From Rehmannia glutinosa (taxonomy: Eukaryota > Streptophyta > Magnoliopsida > Lamiales > Orobanchaceae): DNA of 64,000 nt. The translations under genes and the position numbers were made by a program. Shown in pieces: positions 1-10,715 of the stretch. The stretch is taken from contig CM071930.1 in the NCBI GenBank assembly GCA_016081115.2, forward strand, positions 26,737,641 through 26,801,640, read 5' to 3'. The notes beneath the pieces were generated by a model. It was not told the DNA's origin, did not search any database, and saw only the letters and a list, made by a program, of their open reading frames with translations. Each line of letters opens with the position of its first letter. Position 1 is the first letter of the stretch.

Positions 1-587
1 CACTAATTATTTTGGAGATTGATATATTTCATCTATTATCATCAAAATTGGGACAAAAAAAAATATATGGAATTACCATTTTACCCTCATAGTGGACGGC
101 CATGATGGATATTTTGGGATAAAAATATCATCCAACTCTTGTACACATACACCATATATTAGTCATCTTGTGTATAATTATATCATTAATTCAAACATTA
201 TACACATCATCGTATACACCAATTCTTTATTACTATTTTCCCCAACTTATTCCCACTTAACCAACATTCTTCTTATTCCTCTCAAATTCAAATTGACCCA
301 CACTTTGACTTGCATTTTTGTCTCCATGCAAGAGACAAATTACAAGACACAATTTGATCAAAATTTCCTCCCCTCTCTCTCATACTACACGGCCATTATG
401 GCATTTTTTCACCAAATTTTCATCTCATTTCTTATCAACACATTCTAATACTCAAAGCCTTCTCCTCCTTCTCTCTAAAAAACTCCCAACTTCTCTCTAT
501 TCTTTCTTTCACTTTCTTCTTCCATACTTAGAAAATTTTCAACATTTTCCTCCTTATCCTTCATAAAAATCGAACCACTATACTAAA

Positions 588-1070
588 AGGTAAGAAATTT
601 TAGCTTCAATCCATTTTTGGATATCACATTGTTCATCTCTTCCACCTTTTTAACTTAAGTTTAAATTTGGTTTTGGAGGTACATTTAGAAGACTTTGAAG
701 GTTAGAGCTTGACAATAATTTGAAGAAGGACCTCAAGCTTAGAGAAGAAAATAGTAGAGAAAATTTGACTACAAGGTAAAATTGTGTACTAGACCCTTCT
801 TTTTCTACTCTTCCTTCCTTTTTTTTTTCAAATTTTAACACCCCTTTTTCATTTTTGAGAAATAGGGGCTGACCTTAGGAGATTTTTGGAGTTGAGCCAA
901 ATTTCCAATTTTTGAGCTTCAACTAGTCTCCAAATATCTACTACACAAGGTAAAGTGTAGTCCTTTTCATTTCCTTATTTCCTTCTTTTCTCCTTAATTT
1001 TTCTCTCATTTTTATAACTCCAAATTTTGATATTTTCTTGACTTAGGGGCTGACCTAAGAAGCCTCATCC
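588..1070 (+). repeat. Three imperfect tandem units of about 180 bp
   Basis: An AAGGTAA-type start recurs near 588, 773 and 948. In the last two units it is followed by a pyrimidine-rich stretch and then by 'aggggctgacct' (near 865 and 1045). The spacing of about 175-185 bp is constant. The units lie inside the presumed gypsy LTR and show no coding potential. Confidence 0.5.
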
Positions 1071-3019
1071 AAAAAAAATTGTGAAATTATCCTTTTATTT
1101 CACAATTTCCAAAATTAAGGTGGGTGGAAAATTATTTTTCCAACTTTTAGGTGTTTTATTAAAATGCATGTAGAAAATGTGATCATGAGCCTTGAGATAT
1201 ATATAATCTATGTATTGCATGTCAATTTTATATATCAAATCATAAAAATTCTCAAGAGTTGCTTAAAATTACTATTTATTGAATTTTAGGTGCATGCATG
1301 TACACTTTAATGCTTTAATTGATGAATTCTTGTATGTATTGGACATGCATGTGTATGATCTTTAAAATCTATGTTTTGGGTGACTTATAACCTGGAAAAG
1401 TCGAGCATAATTGATTAAATTTCAATTTTGGACTTAAAAATGCAAAAATGGAAAGTTGGTGGACTAAATTGCAAGAAAATAAAAGTTAAAGGACCCCTCT
1501 GCAAAATTCGAAATTTGGGACTGTACTCAGGTTCAAAAATGACTTTTGGACATTTTAATAAAGTTTTAAGAGTTTTGAGATAAATAAAATCAACCTTTAA
1601 AAGCCCAAGGACTAGATTGTAAAATTTTGAAAGTTTAAGGGCTACTTTGAAATTTTTAAAACTGTACCAGACCTTAACTTTAAAATTTGAAATTTTCACT
1701 CTTAAGGTACTGGGAATTACATATTTTAAAAGTAATTCCAAAAAATCCAAGTGGTTAGGGCTTGGAAAGCAATTTTACTAAAATTGAGGGACTAATGTGT
1801 AAAATATTAAACTTAAGGACCCAAATGAAATTTCCGGGACTTATGCAGCCCATGCACCTGGAAATACTAACTTAACTATAACTTAATTATATTTTGGACC
1901 CAAGGTTCAAATTACATAACAATTGGACCCCTAAAAGCCTTAAAGGCAATTATTTTAAAATGGGACAAAAATGATATTTTCAAAAGTTGAGGGACCTACA
2001 CATATTGTTTTTAAAAAACTGCTTTTGTACCAATATCCTACTAACCTTAGTGACATTTTCCAACTAGAACCACATTAAAATCCCTTCCGGTTTGTGAGTT
2101 CCGAATTTTTAAAACTTAAGGTCCGAATTGGCAATTTTTACAAATTTGGGGCCAATGTGAGATTTTTACAAAAACTCAACCTCAAAGCTTTAAAAATCTG
2201 AATCTCTGGACAATTTGGGGAATTTAGGAACTGACCTCATAATTTTCCAAGGTCGGGATATTTAATTATTCAATTTTTAACCCCAAAAGTGTTAGTTTTT
2301 ACAAAACGGGGCTAAATTACAATTTTCCTTTTATAAAGGACCTCACTCAAATTATTTTCTCTTTTACTAAAATCGCCCTAGACTCTCTGACTTGGAGATT
2401 TAATTTAAGTATTTTACTCTTCCAAAAACCCTGACTTATCGGATCAATTTGACCGATTAATACCCGATCGCGGAGCGACTTCCTCGTCTTGCGATTTTGG
2501 AATCTATGACGGGACTTATGTTCCACCTAACCTTTCAAGATATCGAAGGTTGCTTATCCTTCCGATAATCATCTTCATCCAAATACTCCACCAACGCCAT
2601 AATTGCCACTCGCGTTTTTCAAAAATTTCTCCTAAACCGCTTCCCTGAATCAATAATACTGATCATTGCTGGTTGATCACTGTAATTGTAATTACTTTCC
2701 CGCCTGAGTCAACTTGGTGTGTCGTCGAGCTCACAGCGGAATGGATACGTCGGGGATGGAACCGGCAGCTCGCCTATTCCACTCTTCCCCCATCATCCTA
2801 ATCCCGCAATCGAGGGACGGAGTTTGTCCAAGGGAAGCGGGTCGTAGTGATCGAGGTATAATCATGATTATGACAGATCCGAGCCTCGCCACTCTCGGGA
2901 TTTTGTCTTTGCCTACGGAGCGATAAGGTGCCGGTCTTGGACCATACTTGACCGGGAGTTACAAGGAAGAACGAAGGAATCGCATTGTCCGATCCACACG
3001 ATTCCGGAGTTATCGTCCC

Positions 3020-3145
3020 GTTTTGGTTGGCGTTACATTCCCGTCGCAACCGCTACTGTTTTGCATTGGTTGGCGCTACAAGTCCGTGACGCAACCATTA
3101 ATTGCCTTGCATAGGATTGGCGTTACACTTCGCATGTTCCTACCG
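3020..3145 (+). repeat. Degenerate tandem repeat, unit about 45 bp
   Basis: The pattern 'ttggcg(t/c)tac ... cgcaacc ... ttgcat' occurs in two full units and one partial unit between 3025 and 3140. It lies in the GC-richer segment of the presumed LTR. Confidence 0.5.
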
Positions 3146-3755
3146 TCTTTTTCAGTATCACATAGTGCTTGTGTGACCATGAATCGCTTTTCTTAAATCG
3201 TATAAATATATATTTAAATAATTTATCACGACGCTTGAATCGTGTGTGTGAAACCATGCATCATACTCACGCGTTTTTCGATAATCGCTTTCTCACATTA
3301 ACTATATTACGCCACACTCATTACCCATCACCCCATCCACCGAGATTTTTGTCTCATCCCCGCTTTGTTTTCTAACCTTAGATGAGGATTTATTTGGGGA
3401 TCTTTGAAACCGCTCGATTGAGACCTTGTACTACGCTTGTTGGATTTATCTTCTGCATCTTGTTGTTGATCGGACTCTTTTCTTATTATGTTGTTGTTGG
3501 ACTTTTGTATCCTAATCAATTCGGGTTTGTAATTGAGGGGCGTATGACCCTTTGACGTTAAGTTACTACCTTGTTGAATTTCGGATTGTAATTTGGTGAT
3601 GGGTTGTAGACTTTAAGTGATAACTTGTATCTGTTATTCATTTCCGCTGCTATTTAGACTCTGCTTTATTGGGTTCTCATTGGTATTGTCTGGAATGTTA
3701 GTCCATTTGTATTTAAGTTGTGAATCGTTCGTCGCGTCCCGTTTGGGGCGTGACA

Positions 3756-3883
3756 AGAAATACTCTGAATAAATAGTAAAAAAACATTTCAAATCATTTA
3801 GGAGTATTTGGACAACAATTAAAAACATTGTTTTGGTGCAAAAATAAAATCATCAAAATTAAGATAAAAACATGTATCAAACA
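3756..3883 (-). repeat. Fragment of the outer SIRE-family LTR (5' end only)
   Basis: The reverse complement of this stretch matches the first roughly 130 bp of the LTRs at 22955 and 48825, beginning TGTTTGATA at 3883. It includes the shared 'ttgtccaaatactcctaaatgattt' segment with a few substitutions. It is joined on one side to the gypsy LTR end (3755) and on the other to a truncated copia reverse transcriptase (3884 onward). No terminal duplication or second LTR is seen, so this is a rearrangement scrap. Confidence 0.75.
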
Positions 3884-3885
3884 CT

Positions 3886-4439
3886 ATACTCTCTCCATCT
3901 TGAATTCTGAAGAGTGTTCTATCCATTTTGCCTTTTGTGAATCCATTATCTGTCAGAAATTGAGATAATGTATCATACCATGCTCTAGGTGCCTGTTTCA
4001 ATCCATATAGAGCTTTCTTGAGCTTGTACACTTTATCTCCAAGAGTCTTCTGCCTCAAATCCTGGAGGTTGTTCAACATAGACTTCTTCTTCCATAATCC
4101 ATTCAAGAATGCACTTTTTACATCCATTTGATATACAATGAAGTTCTTGTGTGCAACATAGGCAAGAAACATCCTTATTGCTTCTAATCTTGCAACAGGG
4201 GCAAAGGTTTCATCAAAATCTATCCATTCTTCTTGGCAATACCCTTTGGCTACCAATCTTGCTTTGTTTCTTACCACAGAACCATCTTCATTCATCTTGT
4301 TTCTGAAAACCCATTTTGTGCCAATAAAATTCTGATGAGTTGGTCTTTGAACCAATTCCCAAACTTTGTTTCTTTCAAACTGATTCAGCTCTTCTTGCAT
4401 GGTCTGAATCCAATGTGTGTCGTCCAATGTTTGGGACAC
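3886..4439 (-). pseudogene. pol: Copia reverse transcriptase (RVT_2), 3'-truncated, copy 1
   Basis: This encodes the N-terminal two thirds of a Ty1/copia reverse transcriptase. Visible family landmarks are 'WIQTMQEELNQFERNKVWELV' near the start, 'GTKWVFRNKMNEDG', 'ARLVAKGYCQEE', 'DETFAPVARLEAIR', 'QMDVKSAFLNG' and 'KKALYGLKQAPRAWYD'. The catalytic YVDD segment should follow 'RIQDGES' but is missing. The frame instead runs into the LTR scrap and ends at 3819 with foreign residues. Compared with 38325-38636, the stretch after 'SAFLNG' also differs by small indels. It cannot encode an active polymerase. Confidence 0.88.
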
Positions 4440-4448
4440 ATCTTTTGG

Positions 4449-5031
4449 CTATATTTGGGAAATAAAACAAGTGAACATTGTTTCTTGTTGAGCTCTGGAT
4501 CTGGTTCTTACACCATCTCTTACATCTCCAATGACCAGCTCTGGTGGATGGTCTCTCAGCCATCTCACATCAACTTGGAGTAAGTTAGTTGGGTTCAGTC
4601 GTCTTGCAGCTGTGTTATCTTGAGCAGCTCTCTCATCATCACTTAGCTGCAGATTGTCCAAATTGTTTTGAGATTCACTATCTCATCTTCACCTTGATTA
4701 ATTACTCCAACTTGACTTCAACATAAGGACTCTTCTGCACAGTTGGCTGATTCAGCTTATCAGTTAACTCTTCAAGGTCTTCTCCATTTACATTAGGTTC
4801 ATCAAACACTACATGGATGGACTCTTCTGTGACCATTGTCCTTTTGTTCAGCACTCTATAGGCTTTGCTTTCAGTTGAGTATCCCAAGAAGATACCTTCA
4901 TCAGCTTTAGCATCAAACGCCTTTAGATTATCCTTCCCATTGTTGTGGATGAAACATTTACATCCAAATATTTTAAAGTACCCAACACTTGGCTTTCTCC
5001 CTGTCCAAATTTCATAGGGAGTCTTTGTCAT
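4449..5031 (-). pseudogene. pol: Copia integrase C-terminal region and linker, copy 1
   Basis: The frame at 4702-5031 carries the conserved copia integrase tail: 'TPYEIWTGRKPSVGYFKIFGCKCF', then 'FDAKADEGIFLGYSTESKAYRV' and 'EESIHVVFDE'. The linker to the reverse transcriptase (4449-4661) is in another frame, so at least one frameshift separates it. The same order is seen at 39108-39580 in the complete element. The integrase tail normally contributes to DNA binding and multimerisation, but this copy is disrupted. Confidence 0.8.
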
Positions 5032-5114
5032 CTGTCAATTAATCATGCATCTATTATGAGTATAGCATGCGGTGTTTATAACTTGACCCAAAATCTTTTA
5101 GGCAACCTGCTTGA

Positions 5115-5372
5115 CTAACATGGTCCTTCTGCTTCCTTGAGAGTTCTATTCCTTCTTTCTGCAACTCCATTCTGCTGTGGAGTTCTTGCTGCAGATAATT
5201 CATGAGCAATACCATTTTCAACACAGTATTGAGTTATTATTCCATTAACAAACTCAGTTCCTCTATCAGATCTTATCTTTATAATGGTTTGACTCTTCTC
5301 ATTTTGAACTCTTTTCATCAGTTGGGGTAATTTCTGCAAGGTTTCCTTCTTTTTACACATGAAGTTGTCCAT
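5115..5372 (-). pseudogene. pol: Copia integrase core, C-terminal half, copy 1
   Basis: This holds the second and third acidic residues of the DDE integrase core: 'KIRSDRGTEFVNG' (Asp) and 'QQNGVAERRNRTLKEA' (Glu). It is separated from the upstream part (5381-6814) by a frame break near 5376 that falls just after 'VVVDDY'. The catalytic Glu context is intact here, unlike in the complete element at 39657-40400. Confidence 0.83.
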
Positions 5373-5380
5373 GTATATCT

Positions 5381-6814
5381 TTAATAATCATCCACCACTA
5401 CTAGAGTGTATTTCTTCCCACTTATGTTGGCTGGCTCAACTGGACCAAATAGATCCATATGCAACAGATGCAATATCCTTGTTGAAGATGGACTTGACTT
5501 TTCTTTGAATGATGATTTGATTTGCTTTCCCATCTGGCATGCATCACAAACACTTTCCTTCTTGTACACTGAGTCTGGAAGTCCTTCTACAAGATTACTT
5601 CTTGCAAGCTTGTTAATTGTCTTGAAATTCAGGTGACTCAGCTTCTTGTGCCACAGCCAACTTGATTCGGTTGTACTATTTGCTAGCAGACAAGTGTTTG
5701 GTGTAGCAGTTGACCAGTCTACCACATACATGTTCTTTTGTCTGGATCCTTGCAACACCACTTCATTTGATTCAGTGTCTTTGATTTGGCATACTCCCAT
5801 ATTGAATCCAACATTGTAGCCCTTGTCACAGAGTTGGTTGATACTTAACAAGTTAAAGTTGAGGCCTTCAACGTATGCAACATCTGTGATTTCTAATCCA
5901 TTTTTCTTGATGGATCCAGTGCCTCTTATTTTCCCTGGATCTTCATTTCCTCCAAATATGACTTTTGCACCTATAATCTCCTTGAATTTTGACAGATTTT
6001 TCTTGTTTCCTGTCATGTGTCTGGAACAGCCACTATCCATGTACCAGGTTCCTTGGCACTCAGTTGTTCCTTGAACCTCATCTTCTTCATCAAGTTGATC
6101 TTGTTCTTTAGCCATTAGACAGATTAGGGCTTCTTCTTCAGAGTCACTTGAGTAGTCAGCTTCACTACTCTCTCGAGTCTCTTTTTTTTTTGACTTAGTC
6201 AGACGTCTCGGCCTCTCGGCCAACATTGCTCTTTTCTTCTCTTGCCTTCTTTCTCTGAAAACTTTTCTTTCTTCTTCATTTCTGTATTTATTGACTACGG
6301 GATATGGACAGTCAATGGCAAAGTGTCCTGGTTGTCTGCAATTCCAACACAGGTTTTCAACTTTTTGATCAGCTCTCTCATTTCTTGGGTTGTCTGCTCT
6401 TTGATATTCGACCTTTTGATATTCTGCTCTCTTTGGTGGTCTATCTTCCCTTGACTTGGAGGGAGCTGAATGCCTTCTGGATGATTCACCTTTGTTTCTT
6501 TTGTAGCTCTTGTTGAAGAACTTGTTGAATCTTTTAACCATCAAGGCAATCTCCTCCTGGTCAATGACTTCTTTGGTCTCAGCTCTCTTCCCTTCCTTGA
6601 CTACGAGTGCAGTTGTTTTGGGTACAACTATCTCCTCTTGATCCTTTCTTCTCAGCTCAAACTCATAGGCTTTGAGGTCTGAGAATAGCTCATGATTGTA
6701 TGTTTTTGATAGGTCCATCGAGTGCCTTAGAGCCATGGTCTTCATTTCCCACTCAGCTGGGAGGCTCCTTAATATCTTCATACACATCTCCTTCTCACGT
6801 GTATTCTTTCCCAA
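5381..6814 (-). pseudogene. pol: Gag C-terminus, zinc knuckle, protease and integrase N-terminus, copy 1
   Basis: A 477-codon frame. In order it holds the end of the UBN2-type gag ('KILRSLPAEWEMKTMAL'), a lysine/arginine-rich stretch, and a CCHC zinc knuckle ('CWNCRQPGHFAIDC', near residue 154). An acidic Ser/Glu segment follows, then the protease active site ('WYMDSGCSRHMTG'). Last come the gag-pre-integrase HHCC zinc site ('WHKKLSHLNF ... CDACQMGK') and the first catalytic Asp of integrase ('LLHMDLFGP'). This gag style is what I know from the SIRE/Sirevirus lineage. It is one of the longest open stretches in the window, but it starts after a frameshift within gag and ends at another in integrase. 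Confidence 0.88.
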
Positions 6815-7326
6815 GTCTTTGAGAGCTCATTTGTAATTTCAGTGAATCTAGCATCCAGCTGGTCCATCATTTCACCTGCAAACATTTTAATGTTTTCAAA
6901 TTTCTGAACAACAACAGATAATTTGTTTTCCTTGATTTGCTCAGATCCTTCACAAATTAGGGTTAGTTTATCCCAGATTTCTTTGGCTTTCTTGCAAGAT
7001 TTGACTTTGTTGAACATGGCTTTGTCCAAAGTCTTGTAAAGTATATCCTTGGCCACATTGTCCAAGTTGTATCGTTTTCTGTCATCACTTGTCCATTCAG
7101 CTCTTGGTTTTTCAACCATAGCTGGTCTAGGAGGAGCATCCTCCTCTCCTTTAGCTGCAGCAGCTCTCCTTGCAGTTGTGTTCACCTTCATTATTTGCAG
7201 TGGCCCATACTCTATCACTATCCATATCTAATCATGTAATGCTGATAGATGAGCCTGCATACGTATTTTTCAGTCATCAAATTCTTCAATGGTAAACATA
7301 GGAATGCGTGTCAAATTTACTTCCAT
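6778..7326 (-). pseudogene. gag: Gag N-terminal region, copy 1
   Basis: By comparison with the complete element, gag should start at the ATG on 7324-7326 ('MEVNLTRIPMFTI'). Stop codons occur soon after, one of them a TGA where the other copy has Trp in 'DDWK'. An open stretch then covers the UBN2-like core ('WTSDDRKRYNLDNVAKDILY', 'KSCKKAKEIWDKLTLICEGSE', 'LDARFTEITNELS'). The frame is lost near 6790, where the other copy continues into 'ALGKEYTQKEMCMKIL'. Gag would form the virus-like particle; this copy cannot. Confidence 0.85.
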
Positions 7327-7435
7327 GATAATAACTTAGCAAAAAGACTTTTGAAAGAACAAGTGTTAAAAGAACTTCTTTGAAAGATTGGAGATCTAGT
7401 TCAGTAACCAGTGCGGAAGGCTTAATGAACCAACC

Positions 7436-7447
7436 GCTCTGATACCA
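7436..7447 (-). other. Primer binding site, initiator tRNA-Met, copy 1
   Basis: Read on the minus strand this is TGGTATCAGAGC, complementary to the 3' end of plant initiator tRNA-Met. It lies two bases inside the 5' LTR boundary at 7450, as in copia elements generally, and matches the site at 41987-41998. Confidence 0.9.
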
Positions 7448-7449
7448 CT

Positions 7450-9028
7450 TGTAGGTCCTAAGGGGTGTGAGTAAGGTTTAGAAGGGGGATTGAATAAACC
7501 TTACCAACTTTTCGAATTTAGTCCTTTTAAATTAGTTCAGAGTTAATTTCACAGCTATGTCCTTGATGGACATCTAAGTTAGTTAACCAAATAGAGTTAG
7601 CCACTCAACGCACTCAATTTAGAGTTGTTGATAGAATAACTCAAATTTTAGTCTAATACTTAACTTGGCTGAGATAAAATTTTCAGCGGAAGACTTAACA
7701 CCCTTGAATTTGGTTTAAGTTTGTTTTAACACTTGGTTTTAGCACTTTGTTAATTATCAGTTGGATAGCAAATTATCACAGAGATATAAAATGATATGCA
7801 AAATTAAATCTTTGAAATGTAAATGACACAATAATTTTTATAGAGGTTCAAGATGGGGTAATTCTTCTAATCCTCTCTTCTCCAACTCCCGGAGAAATCC
7901 ACTATGTATTGATCGTAGTACAAAGTGGTTATCAATCCGTCTGAAAGTCTTGATCACACAAACGGTGACTTGATCCTTTGGGACTCGATGCGAGATGCCT
8001 TGGTCACACACAATGGCTTCTCGTCCGAACTCGAACCTTCTTCACAGGGCGGCTTTGTCTTGCTACTTGACTCACTTGCTCAAGCTTCTTGGATTTGATC
8101 ACGAAGCCCTCCAATAACTTGAGACTGTTCGACCTTGAACCTTTCTACAATCCTCCTTGGAATGTAGACCCCTTTTGATTCTTCAAAAGTTTCCTCTTCA
8201 ACAGTTTGAAGTTGTCTTTCCTTCACAGCTTGGTGTTGGATTGATTTCCTTCAAATTTAGGCTTGAGGATTTGCTTAAATAACTTGAGAATATTTTTGCG
8301 GGTTACTGAATCGAATGATAACTTGAATGTTCGTGGTTCGGGTAACCTTCTCTCTAAGTGATTCCTCAGCCTTTTATAGTGAACTTTTAAAAATCAGCCC
8401 GTTGAAGAGATAGGTTGATTTCAAAAAGTCACTTGTATTCGTTCGCTTGTCTTGTTGCGATCCTTGATCTTGACATTTCCTCGTATTAAATGAACATTCA
8501 CTTTTTCGTAGTCGACACAAGGTGCGATGCTTCCCATTGGTTTATTCCTTTTGCATGCTTCTCGGGGTCGAGCACTTTAAGATATGGCAAAGATGGAAGT
8601 ATTACTTGTTTAGGTAATATTCTTGACTTTTGTGCAACGGATTCTTTTCGATTGTCTTGACTTGACTCGCCTTTTCTTAACTTTCCCGGTGACTTGAGTC
8701 GGCTCAATCATTGGATGACTCATCCATCACTTCAACTTGAGACTTGGCTAGCTTGAGTTGACTTGACTGACACTTCACACAGCTGTATCATAGTTGCTAC
8801 TCCTTCAGTCGAGTTCTTGTCTTTTTTTCCTTGCTATACTCAGCTGCTTCACAGCGGAGTCTTCATCCCAGTCTTCAGTTGACTTCTTGTATATCCAGGC
8901 ATAGCCGACTTCACTCAGCATGTACAGCCCTATCTATTTTAATGCAAATTAAGGAAAATGGGGTGCCAACTTTCTAGTCTAAGTTTTACATGGCATTCAT
9001 CAAAATCTAATAAACAAATTTCCCAACA
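7450..9028 (-). repeat. 5' LTR of SIRE copy 1
   Basis: It begins TGTAGGTCC and ends CCCAACA in + orientation. It is similar along its whole length to the LTRs at 29761-31334 and 42001-43567. A TATA-like CTATAAAAGGCTG on the minus strand lies near 8370-8380. Many differences from the other LTRs fall at CAG or CTG trinucleotides. There is no second LTR for this copy. Confidence 0.88.
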
Positions 9029-9743
9029 GAACTACTTGAGGTGTATGGTGCACACTAATCCAAAGAAGTGGTCTCAGTGGCTACCGTTGGCAGAATATTG
9101 GTATAATACCAATTACCACACCAGCCTTAAACTTTCTCCATTTGAGGCTTTGTATGGGTACTCCCCACCCCAGCTGTCTATGAGACCTTACCTAGACTCT
9201 CCTAATATCGAAGCTAAAGAGGTGTTACAGTAGAGACAACAGTCCGTTCGCACGCTCAAGGAGAATTTAATCAGTGCCCAAAATAGGATGAAGATGTATG
9301 CGGACAAACACAAACAACAAAGGGAGTTCGAGGTGGGAAACATGGTGTACCTCAAACTCCAACCTTTCCGACAAAATTCAGTTCAACTTCGAAAAAGCTT
9401 GAAACTTTCTTCAAAATATTATGGGCCTTACAAAATATTGGAGAAAATTGGGAAAGTAGCGTATATATTGGACTTACCTGAGGGCTCACGAATACATCCC
9501 ATTTTTCATGTTTCTCTGTTGAAGCAGCACATTGGAGACAACCATTCACCCAACCCCATCTTACCAGCAACGGACAGTGAGGGTAATTTCAAAATTGTTC
9601 CGTTGTCTTTACTGGATCACCGTGAAGTTATGCGTCGGAAGGAGAAGGTTCCCCAGGTTTTGGTGGAATGGCTTGATTCAGGTACTGGGTTTACTTCTTG
9701 GGAGGATGTTTCGTTTATGCGTGGTAAATTTTTCCAACATTGA
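9029..9743 (+). pseudogene. pol: Gypsy integrase C-terminus with chromodomain-like tail
   Basis: Readable landmarks are 'KKWSQWLPLAEYWYNTNYHTS' and 'SPFEALYGYSPP' (end of the integrase core), then 'MKMYADKHKQQREFEVGNMVYLKLQPFRQ' and 'LSSKYYGPYKILEKIGKVAYILDLP' (C-terminal domain). The tail is 'IHPIFHVSLLKQHIG ... VLVEWLDSGTGFTSWEDVSFM', the usual chromodomain-like end that directs integration. An in-frame TAG at 9232-9234 follows 'KEVLQ' and splits the frame. The integrase catalytic residues lie upstream of the surviving part. It is dead by truncation and nonsense. Confidence 0.85.
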
Positions 9744-9763
9744 TCCTTGGGGACAAGGATCTC

Positions 9764-10130
9764 TATTACAGGGAGGTATTGTCATGAGTTTGGGGTTCAG
9801 CCGTGATGGATTTGAGGCAGCTGAAGATTTGGTACTGTGCTTGGGAGGCAAAAAGGAAGATGCTACTACTGGACACGTGTCAACCACTTAATTAATAAGC
9901 TTATTTTGATGTAATGAAATCCAGCCTTACAAGTGTAGAGTGATGATTAGTAATTCTGTTATTAATTGGCAGATATTTCAAATTGTAATCAGTGGTCCCA
10001 AACCTATATTAGGTACAACTGAGCACGTATGGAGATATCAGAAAAGTTGTTACAATCTCATCTTCCCTGTTATTCTCTCTATCTTCTCCCTCAAGTCTAT
10101 TTCTTCTCTAAAATTACAGGAAGCTTAATA
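9764..10130 (+). repeat. Polypurine tract and 3' LTR of the chromodomain gypsy element
   Basis: The purine-rich 'acagggaggtat' precedes a TG start at 9780 (TGTCATGAGTTTGGGG). The sequence continues through a pyrimidine-rich 'tctctatcttctccctcaag' block typical of the R/U5 part of short gypsy LTRs. The right end is uncertain; candidate CA ends are near 10118 and 10142. Confidence 0.6.
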
Positions 10131-10144
10131 TTCAGTATATTACA

Positions 10145-10715
10145 TATTAATAATCTAAAATTATACAACCAAACACTACAAGAAATTTCACATAATGCAA
10201 CCAACAACGAATTAATTACTCTATTTGTAATAAATTAATCACTCATCTTTTTATTTTTCTTAAGACAACATTTTATTGTTATTTTTCTTCAAATTATATT
10301 GTCCCTTAAAATTATATTGGGATCAACTTTCATTAAAAAGTGATTTTACGAGTTATAAATTATGACAAAGAGGTAAATTCAAGGTCGCTTGATTTTTCTT
10401 CCAACTTCAATTTTGAGTTTTCAGTATTTTCAGTTAGATTTTAATCTTGTATTAGTTTTCATGTAAAAGTTATAAATATATTTGAGTAAATTTAATTGAA
10501 AATTTATAGTTGTGAGAAATAAAAATATATTCGGCTTATTACATTTTTAATGGTATGTTTACAAAAATATGTGCTCAAATAAACTTATGTTTGGTTATAC
10601 TTTGGAGAATATTATTTCATGCCTTTTGTTTTCTTTTCATTTTGCCTCATAAAAGTGGGCCCATATGTGCATTAGGAAGAAGTGAAAGAAATGATAAATG
10701 GAATAGAAAGTTTGA
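10145..10715. other. AT-rich stretch without recognised genes
   Basis: No frame with family resemblance is seen. 'CACTACAAGAAAT' near 10174 resembles one end of a CACTA element, but no matching opposite terminus was found nearby. Confidence 0.4.

Larger units (their letters stand above)
1..3755 (+). mobile_element. Large Ty3/gypsy-type LTR, partial, running off the left edge
   Basis: No coding region is supported here. The stretch ends in GGGGCGTGACA at 3745-3755, a typical 3' terminus of long gypsy LTRs of the Tekay/Del kind. The interior between about 1440 and 2340 repeats a degenerate phrase of the form 'ggactaaattgcaaaattttgaaagttaaggg', which I associate with long gypsy LTRs. A GC-richer block lies at 2450-3150. 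The next five bases (AGAAA) pass straight into another LTR family, so this could be a solo LTR with TSD AGAAA or the broken end of an element. The left terminus is outside the window or not recognisable. Family assignment is inference. Confidence 0.5.
3884..9028 (-). mobile_element. Truncated Ty1/copia SIRE-type element, copy 1
   Basis: On the minus strand the order is 5' LTR (7450-9028), initiator-Met primer binding site, gag, protease, integrase, then reverse transcriptase that stops abruptly at about 3886. The RNase H, the extra 3' ORF and the 3' LTR are missing. The sequence is closely related to the complete element at 29761-43567 across gag-pol. It sits in a chromodomain gypsy element (9029 onward), but the matching left half of that host is absent, so one deletion or rearrangement seems to have removed both. 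Several frameshifts and stops make it non-functional. Confidence 0.88.
9029..10140 (+). mobile_element. 3' remnant of a chromodomain Ty3/gypsy element
   Basis: It contains the end of integrase with a chromodomain-like tail (9029-9743), a polypurine tract, and a short LTR beginning TGTCATGAG at 9780. All upstream parts (gag, protease, reverse transcriptase, RNase H, integrase core) are missing because the copia element to the left interrupts it and its other side has been lost. The compact LTR and the tail sequence suggest the Reina or a related chromovirus lineage; that is inference. Confidence 0.75.

Noticed and set aside
3819..3885. C-terminal tail of the copy 1 reverse transcriptase frame
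   Set aside because: These residues are translated from the LTR scrap and are not part of the enzyme.
10174..10186. CACTACAAGAAAT, resembling a CACTA terminus
   Set aside because: No matching TTTCTTGTAGTG end or 3-bp duplication is found within reach, so no element can be drawn.
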